Position numbers and translations under genes: made by a program. Positions 49,857-64,000 of a DNA stretch of 64,000 bases are shown piece by piece. Source of the stretch: Pterobdella sp. o SKG-2022 (Eukaryota > Annelida > Clitellata > Hirudinida > Piscicolidae); NCBI GenBank assembly GCA_964035795.1, contig OZ038320.1, forward strand, positions 2,977,896-3,041,895, in the 5' to 3' direction. The notes below the pieces were generated by a model that saw nothing but the letters and a program-made list of their open reading frames with translations, ran no database searches and had not been told where the DNA came from. The stretch's first letter is position 1; each line of letters begins with the position of its first letter.

Positions 49857-50056
49857 TAATTGATAGGCTTTTTTTAACTGATTGTTATAGTACTGCAGCT
49901 TTATTGATAAAGTTTTACTTGGTTATTGATAAATATTATAAGTTGTTTGACTGAGTGGTTGTGTAATGATAAATTCTTTATTTGTTTTGTGAGTTTTGTC
50001 TGTGAGAAAAACACGCAAAATCGCACAGAATAAAATAGTTTCAGCAATAAAACCAG

Positions 50057-50081
50057 CTGCAATAATAATAATAATAATAAC

Positions 50082-50113
<32 letters not shown>
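50057..50113. repeat. (AAT)n microsatellite
   Basis: AATAAT array with one CAA interruption. It gives the poly-Leu run on the minus strand at 49901-50272. Confidence 0.9.
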
Positions 50114-50659
50114 TAATTTTTTTAAAATTTGAAACACTGAAAAATACGATGGATACAAAAAATAAAAAATAATAATTGAAAAAACTAACAAAAATAATAA
50201 GAAAAAAACAAAAATATTAAACAATAAAAATAATAATAAATAATAATAACACTCCACCAAAGCACACAGCACAAGGACATGTTATCTGTAGGGATCTGCC
50301 TGATTAAGAGGGACTAATGACTCACTACCGCTATTGGGATCAGTTTTGTCGCACATATCATCATCATCGTTATTATTGCTTTTATTATTTTTTTTGCTGT
50401 TCATATTTTTATTTTTTTTATTTATACAGTTTTTTATTGCTTTAGTTTTTATTTTTTTTATTCGTATTTTTTAACATTATTTTTTTTTTATATTTTTAGT
50501 TCCATTAATCTTTTATTATTGATATTTTTTCTCAGACAGTGCATCGTTTGTGGACGAGGTATGTTTCAAGAAGGCATTTTTTGATTTTTTTCAAAGTATA
50601 CATTCAATGTAAAAAAAAGAGCAAAACTAATATGAGGTCCCCTACCTTCAACTCACATC

Positions 50660-50663
<4 letters not shown>

Positions 50664-50694
<31 letters not shown>
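50664..50694. repeat. (CA)n microsatellite, short
   Basis: About 15 CA units, a small relative of the huge tract 570 bases further on. Confidence 0.9.
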
Positions 50695-50696
<2 letters not shown>

Positions 50697-50919
50697 TTCT
50701 GTTCTTGCGTTCATCCACCATGAGGTAGGTGCAAAGGATTGAGAAACGAGCATTTTTCTTGTGGTTGTAAATGCCTTGTGGTTTGAAGTTCAGCCCGCAG
50801 TATTGACACTTTATGCTTGCTTGTGTCTGGTGCTTCTGTCTCACGTGGCTTGCTAGACCTGCTTTACTGGCAGCTACTCTGTTGCATCTCGGAAACGTGC
50901 AGGATAAGACTTTGTCAAA

Positions 50920-52538
<1,619 letters not shown>

Positions 52539-55500
52539 TCATCCATCCATCAGTTTTCCCGCATTTTTTTTTATTATTCTCATTCTTTTTTACTTATATT
52601 TTTCTAGACATTCTTTATTGAGATAGTTGAAAAGCAAGTGAGACAAAAACTCTGATGGCATTTATGAAAGCTGATAGTGAAGACTGTGAAGTTTAACACG
52701 TCATGTTGCAATATTGTTTTTCGTGAAATGTTGTTATCGACGTGAATGAATGAACAAAAAATTTCTAAAAACTTATAATTTTTAACGATTTTTTAAAGTT
52801 GAAAATAACTTCAAAACAAAATAATAATAACACAAAAAAAAAACTAAAATAATTTGAGTAGTGCCCCTATATAACAACACAAATATATCACAGGCGACAA
52901 CCGACTCTGTACCCTCCAGCCGTTTTGTCGCTATTACCGTACTTTTAGGCACATCCGTTCTGTCTTTTTTGTAAATTCTGTCTTTCGCAACCATTTATGC
53001 TTTCCTACCCTGCTGTTTGTTCCTGCCACAAACTTATGCCTTCCTTTTGTCATTTCCATTCTACTTCTACCTTCTATCTCAAGCTATTTTCATTTTCTGT
53101 TTTTATTTTTTATTTCCTTTTTTTCATTTTTTAGATTTTTTTTTCTGTTTTTTTCGTTTTTTGATACTTTCACTACTATGTTCATTTTATGTTTGTAGTG
53201 TTAAAATTCTGAGTTCTATTATTCTTTTTTGTTTTATTTAGCTTTATATTTTGCTTTTAATGACTTAAAATTTCTTATTTTTTTCTTTGCTCATTGTTTT
53301 TTATCAATTGAACGTTTAAGTCTTGGCAATAAACGCCTGCATAATCACCTCATTGTTTTCTTTTTGTTATCCATTGCTTTGATGTGGCATGTTTTGTGCC
53401 CGAAAGATTCATTACAACTTTATTAGTGATCTTTGTTGCTGTGAAAATATAAAAAAAATATAATTACAATTTTTTTGATTTATTTTGAATAAATAAATGA
53501 ATATATATTTTTTTTTTAATATTTTAAACAAAAATCATCATCATCATTATATATAGATTTATTTTATTTATATAAAAAATCAAAAAGTTTTTTCCTGAAA
53601 GCACATTTTTCACACTTAAATTTTCGGTGGTATTTTTCTTTTTGTCACTTCTGCTTACGCCAAATCTTTCAACAGACATTGTTTCCACATATCTTTCATT
53701 ATTGCTTTGCATGAGCATCAATCTCAATACATCATCATCACACCACACATCCCTCTATCTTCCCTCTAATTGATATTTTTACCAGTTTTTCCTCGCTACT
53801 GTAATTCTCGTTGTAATACTGTTTCGTCTCTATCAGTTTCGTTAGAGTCTTTCTTTTAATTTCCAATTAAACTTTGCTTTTAATAAAAATTAATGTGCAA
53901 AGTTTTTGTTGATAAACTTTTTTTAATTTGTACTAAGTTTTTAAAGTATATATAACATTTTTCAACAAAAATCCTGTATATTATGGATTTATTTAATACA
54001 TGACTATTACCCGAAAACAAAACTTCTAATACAACATATTACAGTGTCAACATGATTTTATGAAAATGAATTCAAGTTAAAACGAAACCTGTTTATTTGT
54101 GGGTTTGTTATTTGGAGAGAGGCTTCTTTGTGTTGTGACATAAACATTCATCTCATTCCGACTCACACAAAATCTATTAACATTTTCTCCCAAAAAGTGT
54201 CAGAAGCATATCAGACTGAAGGTCTATGAAATCTGAGAAATATGGATAATCTTAATACTGCTGTATAAGTCTCTGGCTGGGGTTGAATCTGAGAAATAAG
54301 TTGTAGATTTTAAAATATTTTCCAATCTTTTCTGAGTTTTAAAAAGAGTTTTGCGTTTAATCCTAGAATATTTCAAATAAAGGCTCTCTTGAAACAGATA
54401 TAATTTTTAGAAACATATACAAATATGTTGGAATGAAGAAAGATAATTCGATGCCTAACACATGGTATTGCATATGTCTGCCTGCCACAACCGATGTGCT
54501 TGTCATTGCAGGGCATTTCGCATTTCATTTTTTCTTAGCTACTTTTAAATTTTCATACACGCATCAAAAATGTCTGGTATTTTTGCTTTTCAAGTCAATG
54601 ATTTTTTGACGTTTATTTACTTTTTGACATACAAACTCAGCGGGATCTCGTGTGTTTATATTATTACATCAATTTTCTCAATAACATTCGATATAGTCAT
54701 ATTATGTAATTCTAAGCGTCTTTTTGACACATATGAAATATGCTGCATACAAAAAAATAAATATTACGTTACACTGTATCAAAAACTTACTAATTAAACA
54801 ACCAGTTTTAAGTGGAATGAAGTATCAACGGAAAGAATAATAAATTTTATGCTAAAAATCTATTCAAAAATCCTTCTGCAAAGTTGTTCAGATCCTTTTT
54901 GTGTTAGTCTTGTAGAACACAGAAACAAGCTCAAAGCTTTCATTCAGAACTTTAAAAATTCTTATTGATTTTCACCAAATAATTTCTTCATTTGAACGTC
55001 TTATCTATATAAAACTATAACCATATTATCTATGAAATAATGCCAAACATTGACTTTTTGTGGCTCTGCTCAAGTTTAACGATACAGAAATTTTTGGTCT
55101 ACATCTGAACATTTTTAAATCCCAACAGAAGAGCTCAAGCAGAATTACCTGGCTAAGCAAAATTTTATATATCTCATCATACCTCTATAACACCTCATAT
55201 TGAATACAACAACTAGTGTTGAAAGTTGCACATTAGACAAATTTGAATTTAAAATTAAATTTGTATGCCTAAAATTAAAAGAAAATATTTGATAGTAAAA
55301 ACAGCCGAAAAAATCTTTTTAGCTTTTAATAGTTCTAGAAGTTAATATTATTTTTCTATATTCCTTACATGTAAATAAATTGTGCTCAAATCTCAATTGG
55401 AAATATTTTGAAATCTTGTGTCTGAAAGATATTTAAGATACTTGTAAAAATAACCGTCAAAAAATGTTATTTTCGATAAAACACCTTGTTTAGTAGCTTA

Positions 55501-58500
55501 TCCATTGTTTGTCAAAACTAGAGTTACATAACTTTAGTTAAGGTAAACGTGGATATATTTAAATATTTAACAGACGCATAAACCAGTTAAAAAAGTGAAT
55601 GAAATAAAAACGTTGTTTGAATTTATTAATGAAAATAAAATAAAAACCTTAAATATTATAAAAGAAATAACAAAAAATAAATATTAATAATAATTAAATT
55701 CAAAAAAATAATAGTAAAATTTAGCTAAAAAACATTTAAAAGAAGAGATGGCTCAAACTCACTACACCAAACTACAAGAGGTATCTCCTAACGGTTTGAA
55801 ATGTCTGTCAAAACGTCTTCAGTCCTTCTATCTCTTCATTAAACATATATTTGGGATGGTTTGTTTTAGTTTGTATCGAATAACATCGTGCTTTGGGATG
55901 TTTGTAGATTTAATGGATTTTTTCATCTTGTTTTTGTGTATAATAGAGCTGTGAAGAGATTGGTTTTAAAATTTTCAATTATTTAACCATTAGGAATTTA
56001 ATTTGAATGAGTTTTATGTTTTTAAATTGAAAATCTTAAAAAACAAAGGTTAGAAAGACAATATAAAAAAACAGTCTCGCTATTTCAACACGAATACGCT
56101 ATTTGCTAAATTAAATTGCAACTTTCAATGGTCATAAAACAGAAAGGCTTTTAAAAAAAAAAAAACAAACAAGTTCCGCGCTATATAATTAATATAATCG
56201 ACTGTTAACACTTTAGTGAGAAAATTAGGCAAATCTTCAAAGCTTGAAGGAACCATTATGGCGTGTTTTGGCTTCTTAATGGAAGTTTTGTAGCTTGGAT
56301 TAAACTTAAAGAAACGTAAAAGTAACGTTATTTTTTGACTTTTATGTTCCTTTCTTGTTTTTATTGACAATTTAATCGTAAGCAGGAAGCGTTATTACAG
56401 ACATTTGAATGGAAAAATAATGGAGAAAATGTGTGAGAATTTCATTAAAACGTTCAAATGAATGATTTAAATAGGAAGGTATAATTATTCATTATTCCAA
56501 CGTTCACAGCTTGTCTCCGTTATTGAATATTAAATAAACACTCTATGTACAGTCTTTATTACATCTATTATTCATTTCTCCTGTCTAATCATATCATTTA
56601 ACCTTGCGAGCTGCATTTATCAATTATAACATCAACTTAAAAGGCATTAATGTATGAGAAATCATTAGCAAATCAAAGTCTTCTGTCATTAATTTTGAAA
56701 GGCATTAAAAAATTTAATAAAACTATATGAATTCATGTCAAAGCAAATCATCCGGTGAGCTTGACGCAACTTTTGTTCAGGAATATGCATTAAATTTTAA
56801 TATTTTTATGGATTTCTTTCTACTCGCCTTATTTATTTTTAATACCGTTCATTTACAAACATACGACTTCAGTTACCTGTCGATAAAACGCTCCTGGCAT
56901 TGATTTAACGTCAAGCCATCACATTTATGAGAGTTAGTCAACAAAATCCTCTACTTCATAATAGAACACCTAGTATGGCGTTGTTGTTGGTTTTAACCTT
57001 GTTCTTATCAAGTCTTTGTATCAATTAAGCCTGGTGGTATGCTTCGAAAGAGTGCGAGTTATAATACAAATAAATTCACTAAAAACTAGTGAAACATTAT
57101 CGATTCTCTCGGGCAAACGTGGTTATTGTTGTTTATACTCTTAATACGTTGTTATTGAAAGCTTCTTTCATAAACTTTCTAGAATATTTTTTCATAATGG
57201 TTATACCAGTATATCTTGATTGATTTCGTTGGAAAGGTTGAATTAAGCCATATTTCATATATGCTATTTTTACTTTATCCAAAAAATATTCAGCGAAAGG
57301 CAAAGAAATTTAGCACCACGCAATTAAATTTTTATATTAAAAATGAGAAATTATTACCACCTCATAAACAACACCTTCGCCTAATCTCAAAGTGTATAAT
57401 AAAGCCGATGATAATTATATGAGAACGATAAAAATGAAATAATGAGTATAAATGTTTCATTTAACGTCAACGTGCATATAAATCTCTTCATTTTTTTATG
57501 CTTCACGTTTATACCTATACTAATCGATCTAAACTTTCGTTAGCTTTGATGTCGGAATCCAAATGTGCACCAAAGTTGAGTTTTTTCTGTTTTTCCATAG
57601 AAGCACGAAAATCAGAAAATAATTAATCAAAAAATTAAATGGTAGTCATTAGATATTAAAATAACTATTTATTTAGTGCTTAACTTTTGATTTTATCGTA
57701 AGAAACTATCTAATAACTATATAATTTTTTCCATTTTTTTCAAATAAACCTCTGTATGAATTTAATTCTAGAATTTTGGTGATAAATCATTGAAAGCTAA
57801 AAACAGCAATGATAAATAGTGTGAAGATGCGTATATACGTTGAAATTCCGAGATTAATCGTTTCATTGGGTACCGTAACTTCCTAAAAAACTTTGAAATT
57901 TAGCTAGAATGTATATAGAAAATATATATAATTATATAACTGTTTCTATTTTGACAAAAAACTTATATACGTATATATAAAGTTATATATAAAATATATC
58001 TGATCTATGTAGTTCTTTTAAGGTTAAAAAAGCATTGGAGAAGCTGTTTGCTTATGGTTGTTTAAAAATTTAATGCATTTTTAAGAAGATAATGAGTTAC
58101 AACGAACAAGTCATTAAGCCATGAGGTATGAATACATGAGAAACTAAACAAACATACATAGAAAAAATTATGATTGAAGCAATAATTTAAGTGATTGATG
58201 GCACAGAAAGAAAAATTTAATGAGGCAATAGAATTTTAAATGATTTTGTAAAATTGGATTCCACATATACCATTAAGTTCAAACCTTTTTGTAACTTGGT
58301 CTTTGTATTCACCCTAATGCCTTAAAAACCATATATGTAAACACACTTATTTTTATGTAGAAACATTTGAATGGTTGTTTTTGTACACCCAAAAAAACAA
58401 TAAAACGGCATAAATTAAAGTAGTGAATTAGGAAAGACGTAAGGAGCAATATGCTTATAAAAGACCAGTGAAACATGTATAAAAGTTTAAGATGAAAGAT

Positions 58501-61500
58501 TAGTGAATGGGGAGCAGACATTAAATGATGAATGAATGAATAACTGGATAAATGGATGGGTGGGTGAATTGATCGATGCTTTATTGAAGTAATAGATGGA
58601 TGGCTAAATCGAGAAAAAAGACGAATGATAGATAAAAAGAAGTATAGCAAAAAGAATGATAGACATGATAAAATTAAATGATGAATTAAGGGTAACTAAA
58701 AGAATGAATGATGGATGGATGGCGAACAAAGTACAACTGATGAAAAGAGGTGAAGGGAAAGAATTGCATAGAACTGATAAGGCGATGAATGATGAACAGA
58801 GTGATGGGAAAGTGATAATGCTTTGATAAAACTTCACAGTTGATTTATGGGAGACAGATCAATTACGTTCGGCAGCTCCCAGAACGGTCATTCACTTGAT
58901 CGATTATCTGCACTCCAAACCACTACTTTTTCAACTAAATCACTATTATTTTCAAAAATAAATAAATTGAGAATCGCATGAATTGAATTAGTTGTTTTTA
59001 TCGAGGTAATATTATGAAACCTCTATAAAATAGTACATTAAAACTAAACGAAGCAATAATTATAGTATTAGGCATACAACATGATGAAATGAATGCCCAA
59101 ATGGCTCAATTAATAATGAATGAAGAAATAAAACTAGAAGGAACAAAATTAAATTTAGAATTAATATTATCCAACACATGCTTTTTAAATCAAAATAAAC
59201 GAGGTTAAAAATTGAATGATTAAGCGGGCAAATTTTGGTAATGGTAGTGGTCATTTATCAACAAAAATGCAGCCCACCGACACCAACGTATAAAACACGC
59301 GATGATGAATGACTTAGCAAATAACAACTCAAAGATTCATCATTTCTAACACTCTTGTGATTGATAATCTTAGTTTTAAACAGTTACTCTGCTATGCTTA
59401 TCTATATTTTTCTATTTACTTTTGTGCAAAAATAATGTCCCCACGATATACATTATTTCATTTGATGGCGGCTCTTAGTTTTGTCTTGCTGTGTTATTTT
59501 GACGTTCAAAGACATTATGCTAAATGAAATACTTTTTTCGACAGAGAAAATTTCACCTTTTCAACTATTTTCAAACTTCCTCGAAGCGCATGTACGCACT
59601 ACTTATTATTTATTTCCAACATATTTTGATATTATCGTAGACTATATGATAAATGTTTTAATAAGCAACAACAAATTGCCTTTTAATATATTACAAGAAA
59701 AAGCAATGCCGACCTCTCCGTTTTATTCATTCTTTCCATAAAACTCGTCCCATACATCAAATAAAGCACACGTCAAATAGCTGTGGTCTTCAAGCAACAT
59801 CCGTTAAAAGTATAAAAAGCACACAATCAAAACTAGCAAAAAGTTCACAAGTAACAAAGAATCTTCAAGGCTTTTTGTCCCTGGGCACTTATCTATCAGC
59901 TAATGTATGCTTCACTAGTCTGCGTCTTTCCAATATGCTCCAGTCTGCATTATCATCCCCTCTGCTTGCAAATCTATAGAGACTAAGAAAGTTTTACAAG
60001 TTTTGTACAATATATTTGTTATTGATATATTTAAGCTCATATTTATTTGTATTTAGTTATTTTATGTAAAGATTTTAAGCTGGCTTAAATATATTAATTT
60101 GATGTACTAATGAAATATACAGATCTGAAAACCGATTGATCAAACCTTATATCAATTTTTGATTAATCTTCATTAAGCCATCAATAAAAAGCATCCATTC
60201 ATCTTACAATTTAATAACTCTTGCATACATCACAATGACATTTGGTTCTTATACAACTCACTGACAGACTCATCTGATAGATGCTCCATCTCCCCACAGT
60301 TCATACCTCTATCAATCTTCAGTACTCCTTACTTTATATTTTGATTTTTGGAAAAAAATTCTCGAAATAATTTTATATATAAATAAAATTTTATAAAATT
60401 TATTGGTGACTCTGATACGTATAATATTATATTGAATGATTTGATAATTTCTATTTAAAAGTTTTTATACGATTTTGTGTTTTTGTTTGGAAACGTTTTA
60501 TCTTGTCCTCTATCGTCTGCTGTCAACAGAATTAAACTCATTTTGTTTATTGACTAGTGCCTTCTTTATTTGCAACCCTTTCCTTTTTCTAAATCTTCTT
60601 TATAGTCATTTTGACGTCAGAAGTTTTAATTTGAAAGATAAAAATGGATTCGACTTTTTTATAAAAAATTTTTTATCACTCGTCCTTGAGAATCAAAGCA
60701 ATAAGCAAACAAAAGCTCACGAGAATCAATAAAAGACATGAAATAGCATTTAAAATAAAAATCTTAATGAATGAAAACAAAAGATCTTCAGCAATAAAAA
60801 GTAAATTAAGGTAACAAATAAGAAATGCAAATATCTAAAAACTTATGAGCTGCAGAAAAAAATAACTTCCCACAAAAAAGACTATTTACAACAGAAAAGG
60901 CTGCAAAAATAAAGGCGGCATGAACTTTGGATATATAAATAAAGGCAAGAGGACAAAGGCTCTTATGCAACGGCCAATAAACCCACGGCAGGAGGACAAA
61001 TTGCATTAAAATGCTTTATAAGGGCAGTAGTGGTGTTTTATTGAAGCGTAGATACGACCTGCTACTGCTATTTATTCTGGCAGCGGCTTTTGTTTGTTCA
61101 TTAATTTTTCTTCTTTCTTTATTGCGTCATTATTTGAAATCATTTCAAAACCATGCTTTGCAGCTCTATATGTAAAGATTTATAAGATTATTTCTATCCT
61201 TTTATTCAAAATCTTTTCACTGCACAGCAATCGAGCGTTCTTATTCATCGAGTTTTTGCATTCTTTGAGCGCTTATTTCTTTTTAAATTTTGGTAATCGT
61301 ATATCTTTTAAAGCCCACTTTTGCAATATGCTATTGTATAACTTCAAATACCCTTTGTGTAACACCTCTTATAAATTGCTTGTTGACTTCATATGACAAA
61401 ATTTATGTTTTAATGGTTCAGTTTCACATTATTCTGGTTTTTGCAGTATAAATTTTAAATTCCAAAGCTTCCAAGACCATACATCTCCATTTTTTTTAGT

Positions 61501-64000
61501 TTCTACGTTCAACAAAAAAACATTTGAGAAAATTTATTCAAATACGAAAAATTTTCGTATTAAAATTACGCACAGTTTCCATAAAACTCTATATAAAAAT
61601 CCCAGTAAACATAACCATTAGACTCTCAACAGCACACAAGCCACCGTTCTAAAGCTCAATGGAAACACCTAAATCCTATAAAACCGAACCTATTATAGTA
61701 ATTTCCTGTAGCTGCAATAGAATTTTTTATGGCAAACGAGATGTCTCAACGGTAGAGCAACAATGATGAAGTTACCCATGTGGAATAAATAAGTATACAT
61801 CACTTGGCGTGAATTCTGTCTGTCTCTACATATGCTTCATAATGGCCCTGCTCATGTTTTTCATTGTTTTATGTAGGTATGGTGTATATTATGATTTGTA
61901 TATTTATATGTGTATGTTATGTTTTTTAAATGTGTATTGTTTTTATATTATTTTTTAAATACGCATATTGTTTTGTATTATGTGTATTATTTTTTATATA
62001 AATATACACTTTTTTACTTAAAATTTTTTTGTTTTTTTCGCATGATTTTTGCTTATATTGATTTTATCAGATTTTTTTCGTATGGTTTTATATTTTTATA
62101 GTTACTTAACTCTTATTTTTATATATTAAACAGAACTGAAAACTGATATGAACTTATAGATTATTATTTAGCAAACTCATCGATTTTTGTTTATAAAATT
62201 TTAAAAAATCGACTTAAAAATCTATTACTCAAATAAGTCCTTCTTGAATTGTAAAAATACATTATGTTGTAAAATTGAATGATAACTACAATAACCTCGT
62301 ATTTATTATGGGCATATAATAATCATGAAAAGAACAATATAATATACTCATAAAAATAACGGCAACATTAAATCCTAACAAATAGGTTGGGAACACTCGA
62401 CAGCTATCTATAAACAAACAGATAACATAACCACACCATGTCAAAACAACTGTAAAAAATTATAAGAATCAAATTGATTAGAGAATATATAGATATTCCA
62501 ACAGTAATATTTTGTAGATCAACACCATATAAATCTAACAGATAATAAAATAGCTCTATATAGAAAACGAGAATGAAATCTTATAGTTTCAAGCTATAGG
62601 AACTTTCAATGAGTATTTTTTATGCTTCCAACACACTTCCATGAGTTGAAACAAACCCTATACATATCGCATTTACTTAATAATGCTTTCTGTTGGTCTT
62701 ACTCTCCATCCATCTTTAGTTCTGTTCGTTTATTCTAGACTGAACTTAACATTAAATGGTATACCTACAACGACCCCATTTTTTAATTAAATTCAAGCAA
62801 TGTGTACTGAGGTTGTTATACTTATTTATTCATTGATAGTCGCTGTGAATAATTACAAGGATCACGTAACTAACCATAAACTTCTCTTTAAAAACGATTT
62901 TATTTCAAACGAAATGCTCATCAATACATTTTATTTGAAAAGTAAAACTATAGATTTGAAAGATATAATCTCGTATAAAACATATAGTTTAGAAACATAT
63001 CTTTTAGCCACGAACCCAAAACACTCCTCTACCATACCCGGTTAGTCTCACCTCATTTCTAAAGGGGTTTAATCATGTGCCACATCATTAAAAGTGTTTC
63101 AATTATAATTTTATCTCTGCGTGGCTGATATAAATCACAATTATTTCAATTTTATATTTATAGGTATTTTTTGCTCTAGGAGCGGCATCGTTAAACACAT
63201 GTTGAAATATACAATAAAAAGCTGAGTTATTTTTAATTACAAACACGTCGCGAATAATCCGAAATGCGAAAATAAATGTCTATTTAAACAGGTAAATGAA
63301 ATATTATGCGCTCTGTTACTACGAGCAGAATGGTAAATTGTCGAAGATTGCCACGAATGATAGGCAGACCATTAACAATGATAAATGACGTCATATGGAG
63401 TCTCGCTTTATAACTTGTATAATACAATCTTGTGATACTTGCCAAGTAGAGCATTCTGTATGTGAGATGCATGGCATTGATTTTAATATCGATTTGTTTA
63501 CTTTTATTTCATTATTTATTAGATATTATTTTTTATTGTTTTTGTGGTACAGTATATTCACTAGTATTTTAATTCTTTGTTCAATAGTTCATAATATAGA
63601 GTTGGAATAGCAGATAATTGGATACGATCCAGATTTATTCAATATACAAATGAACTGAGACATTAATAACAAGGAATCTACAAAGTTCTAAACCATTTAA
63701 TCTGTGTATTAGGAATGATTTAAGGCAACAATAGGGTAATATGAGCAAGATAACAACTACACGATTGTGAATGACCTACTACATTGTAACATACAATAAA
63801 AAGTCATCTACATCAAATTTGATAACGGAAGGTTGCTTTTAAGAAGTAACTACTTAGCTTATTAAGTCTGAAATTATGGGTAATATTTCATATTTATTGG
63901 CCATCTCAGCGCCTCAAATATAAGCTATCTTGCTATAAAACTTAAATCTAAAATTCTAAGCAATAAGGTTAAAAAAAATATTTTTTATATCTTGTAGTTT
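52539..64000. other. AT-rich gene-poor stretch to the window end
   Basis: No gene recognised on either strand. Less AT-biased islands with binding-site words lie at about 56380-56760 (ATCATTAGC, AAATCAAAG, repeated AAAGGCATTAA), 60600-61090 (TGACGTCA at 60612-60619, GCCAATAAACCC, GCTTTATAAGG) and 63240-63430 (TGACGTCA at 63386-63393, CCATTAACAATG). Degenerate GGAT/GAAT repeats occur at 58510-58800. Confidence 0.5.

Noticed and set aside
61733..61790. tRNA A-box-like CTCAACGGTAGAGC
   Set aside because: No B-box at the right distance and no foldable stems.

Overview
The window is AT-rich nuclear DNA of an invertebrate animal. The genes are split by many short AT-rich GT-AG introns, microsatellites are very long, foldback elements are scattered about, and there is a 200-base assembly gap. 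The proteins (a cilia-type kinesin-2, TYW5, a cwf21/SR splicing protein and a secreted lectin-like protein) are animal types. Nothing seen places the species; a flatworm or other spiralian is only a guess. All exon models were built by hand from splice signals, reading-frame phase and remembered family sequence.

Genes lie in the first ~22.4 kb, all on the + strand. (1) 137-2235: the last five exons of a KIF17-like kinesin-2. (2) 3233-6879: a seven-exon gene for a Ser/Tyr/Arg-rich protein of about 489 residues that I do not recognise. (3) 8197-12559: a nine-exon gene for a secreted protein of 502 residues with three fucolectin/discoidin-like domains; every intron is phase 1. (4) 14723-18450: a complete eight-exon TYW5, the JmjC tRNA wybutosine hydroxylase, 309 residues. 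(5) 20570-22340: part of an SRRM2-like splicing factor, with the cwf21 domain followed by phase-2 Ser/Arg exons. Neither its first nor its last exon was found. The genes share no evident pathway; the first could act in cilia and the last in the spliceosome.

Dead or mobile DNA sits between and inside the genes: a decayed 28S rRNA fragment (about 18795-19155), a decayed reverse-transcriptase fragment on the minus strand (about 22698-23017), an 80+80 base near-perfect foldback element (5251-5434), other inverted-repeat elements, a dispersed repeat seen three times, two tRNA-like SINE-style heads and a probable non-LTR element with an (ATT)n tail.

From about 23 kb to the end I see no convincing gene. 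This ~41 kb stretch is an AT-rich desert with simple repeats, including an ~800-base (CA)n tract and an ~350-base (CTAT)n tract only 115 bases apart. It also has several islands of higher GC rich in homeodomain-, Sox-, POU- and CREB-type words. The perfect palindrome TGACGTCA occurs five times in the desert. This looks more like cis-regulatory territory of a neighbouring developmental gene than like empty sequence, but that is inference.
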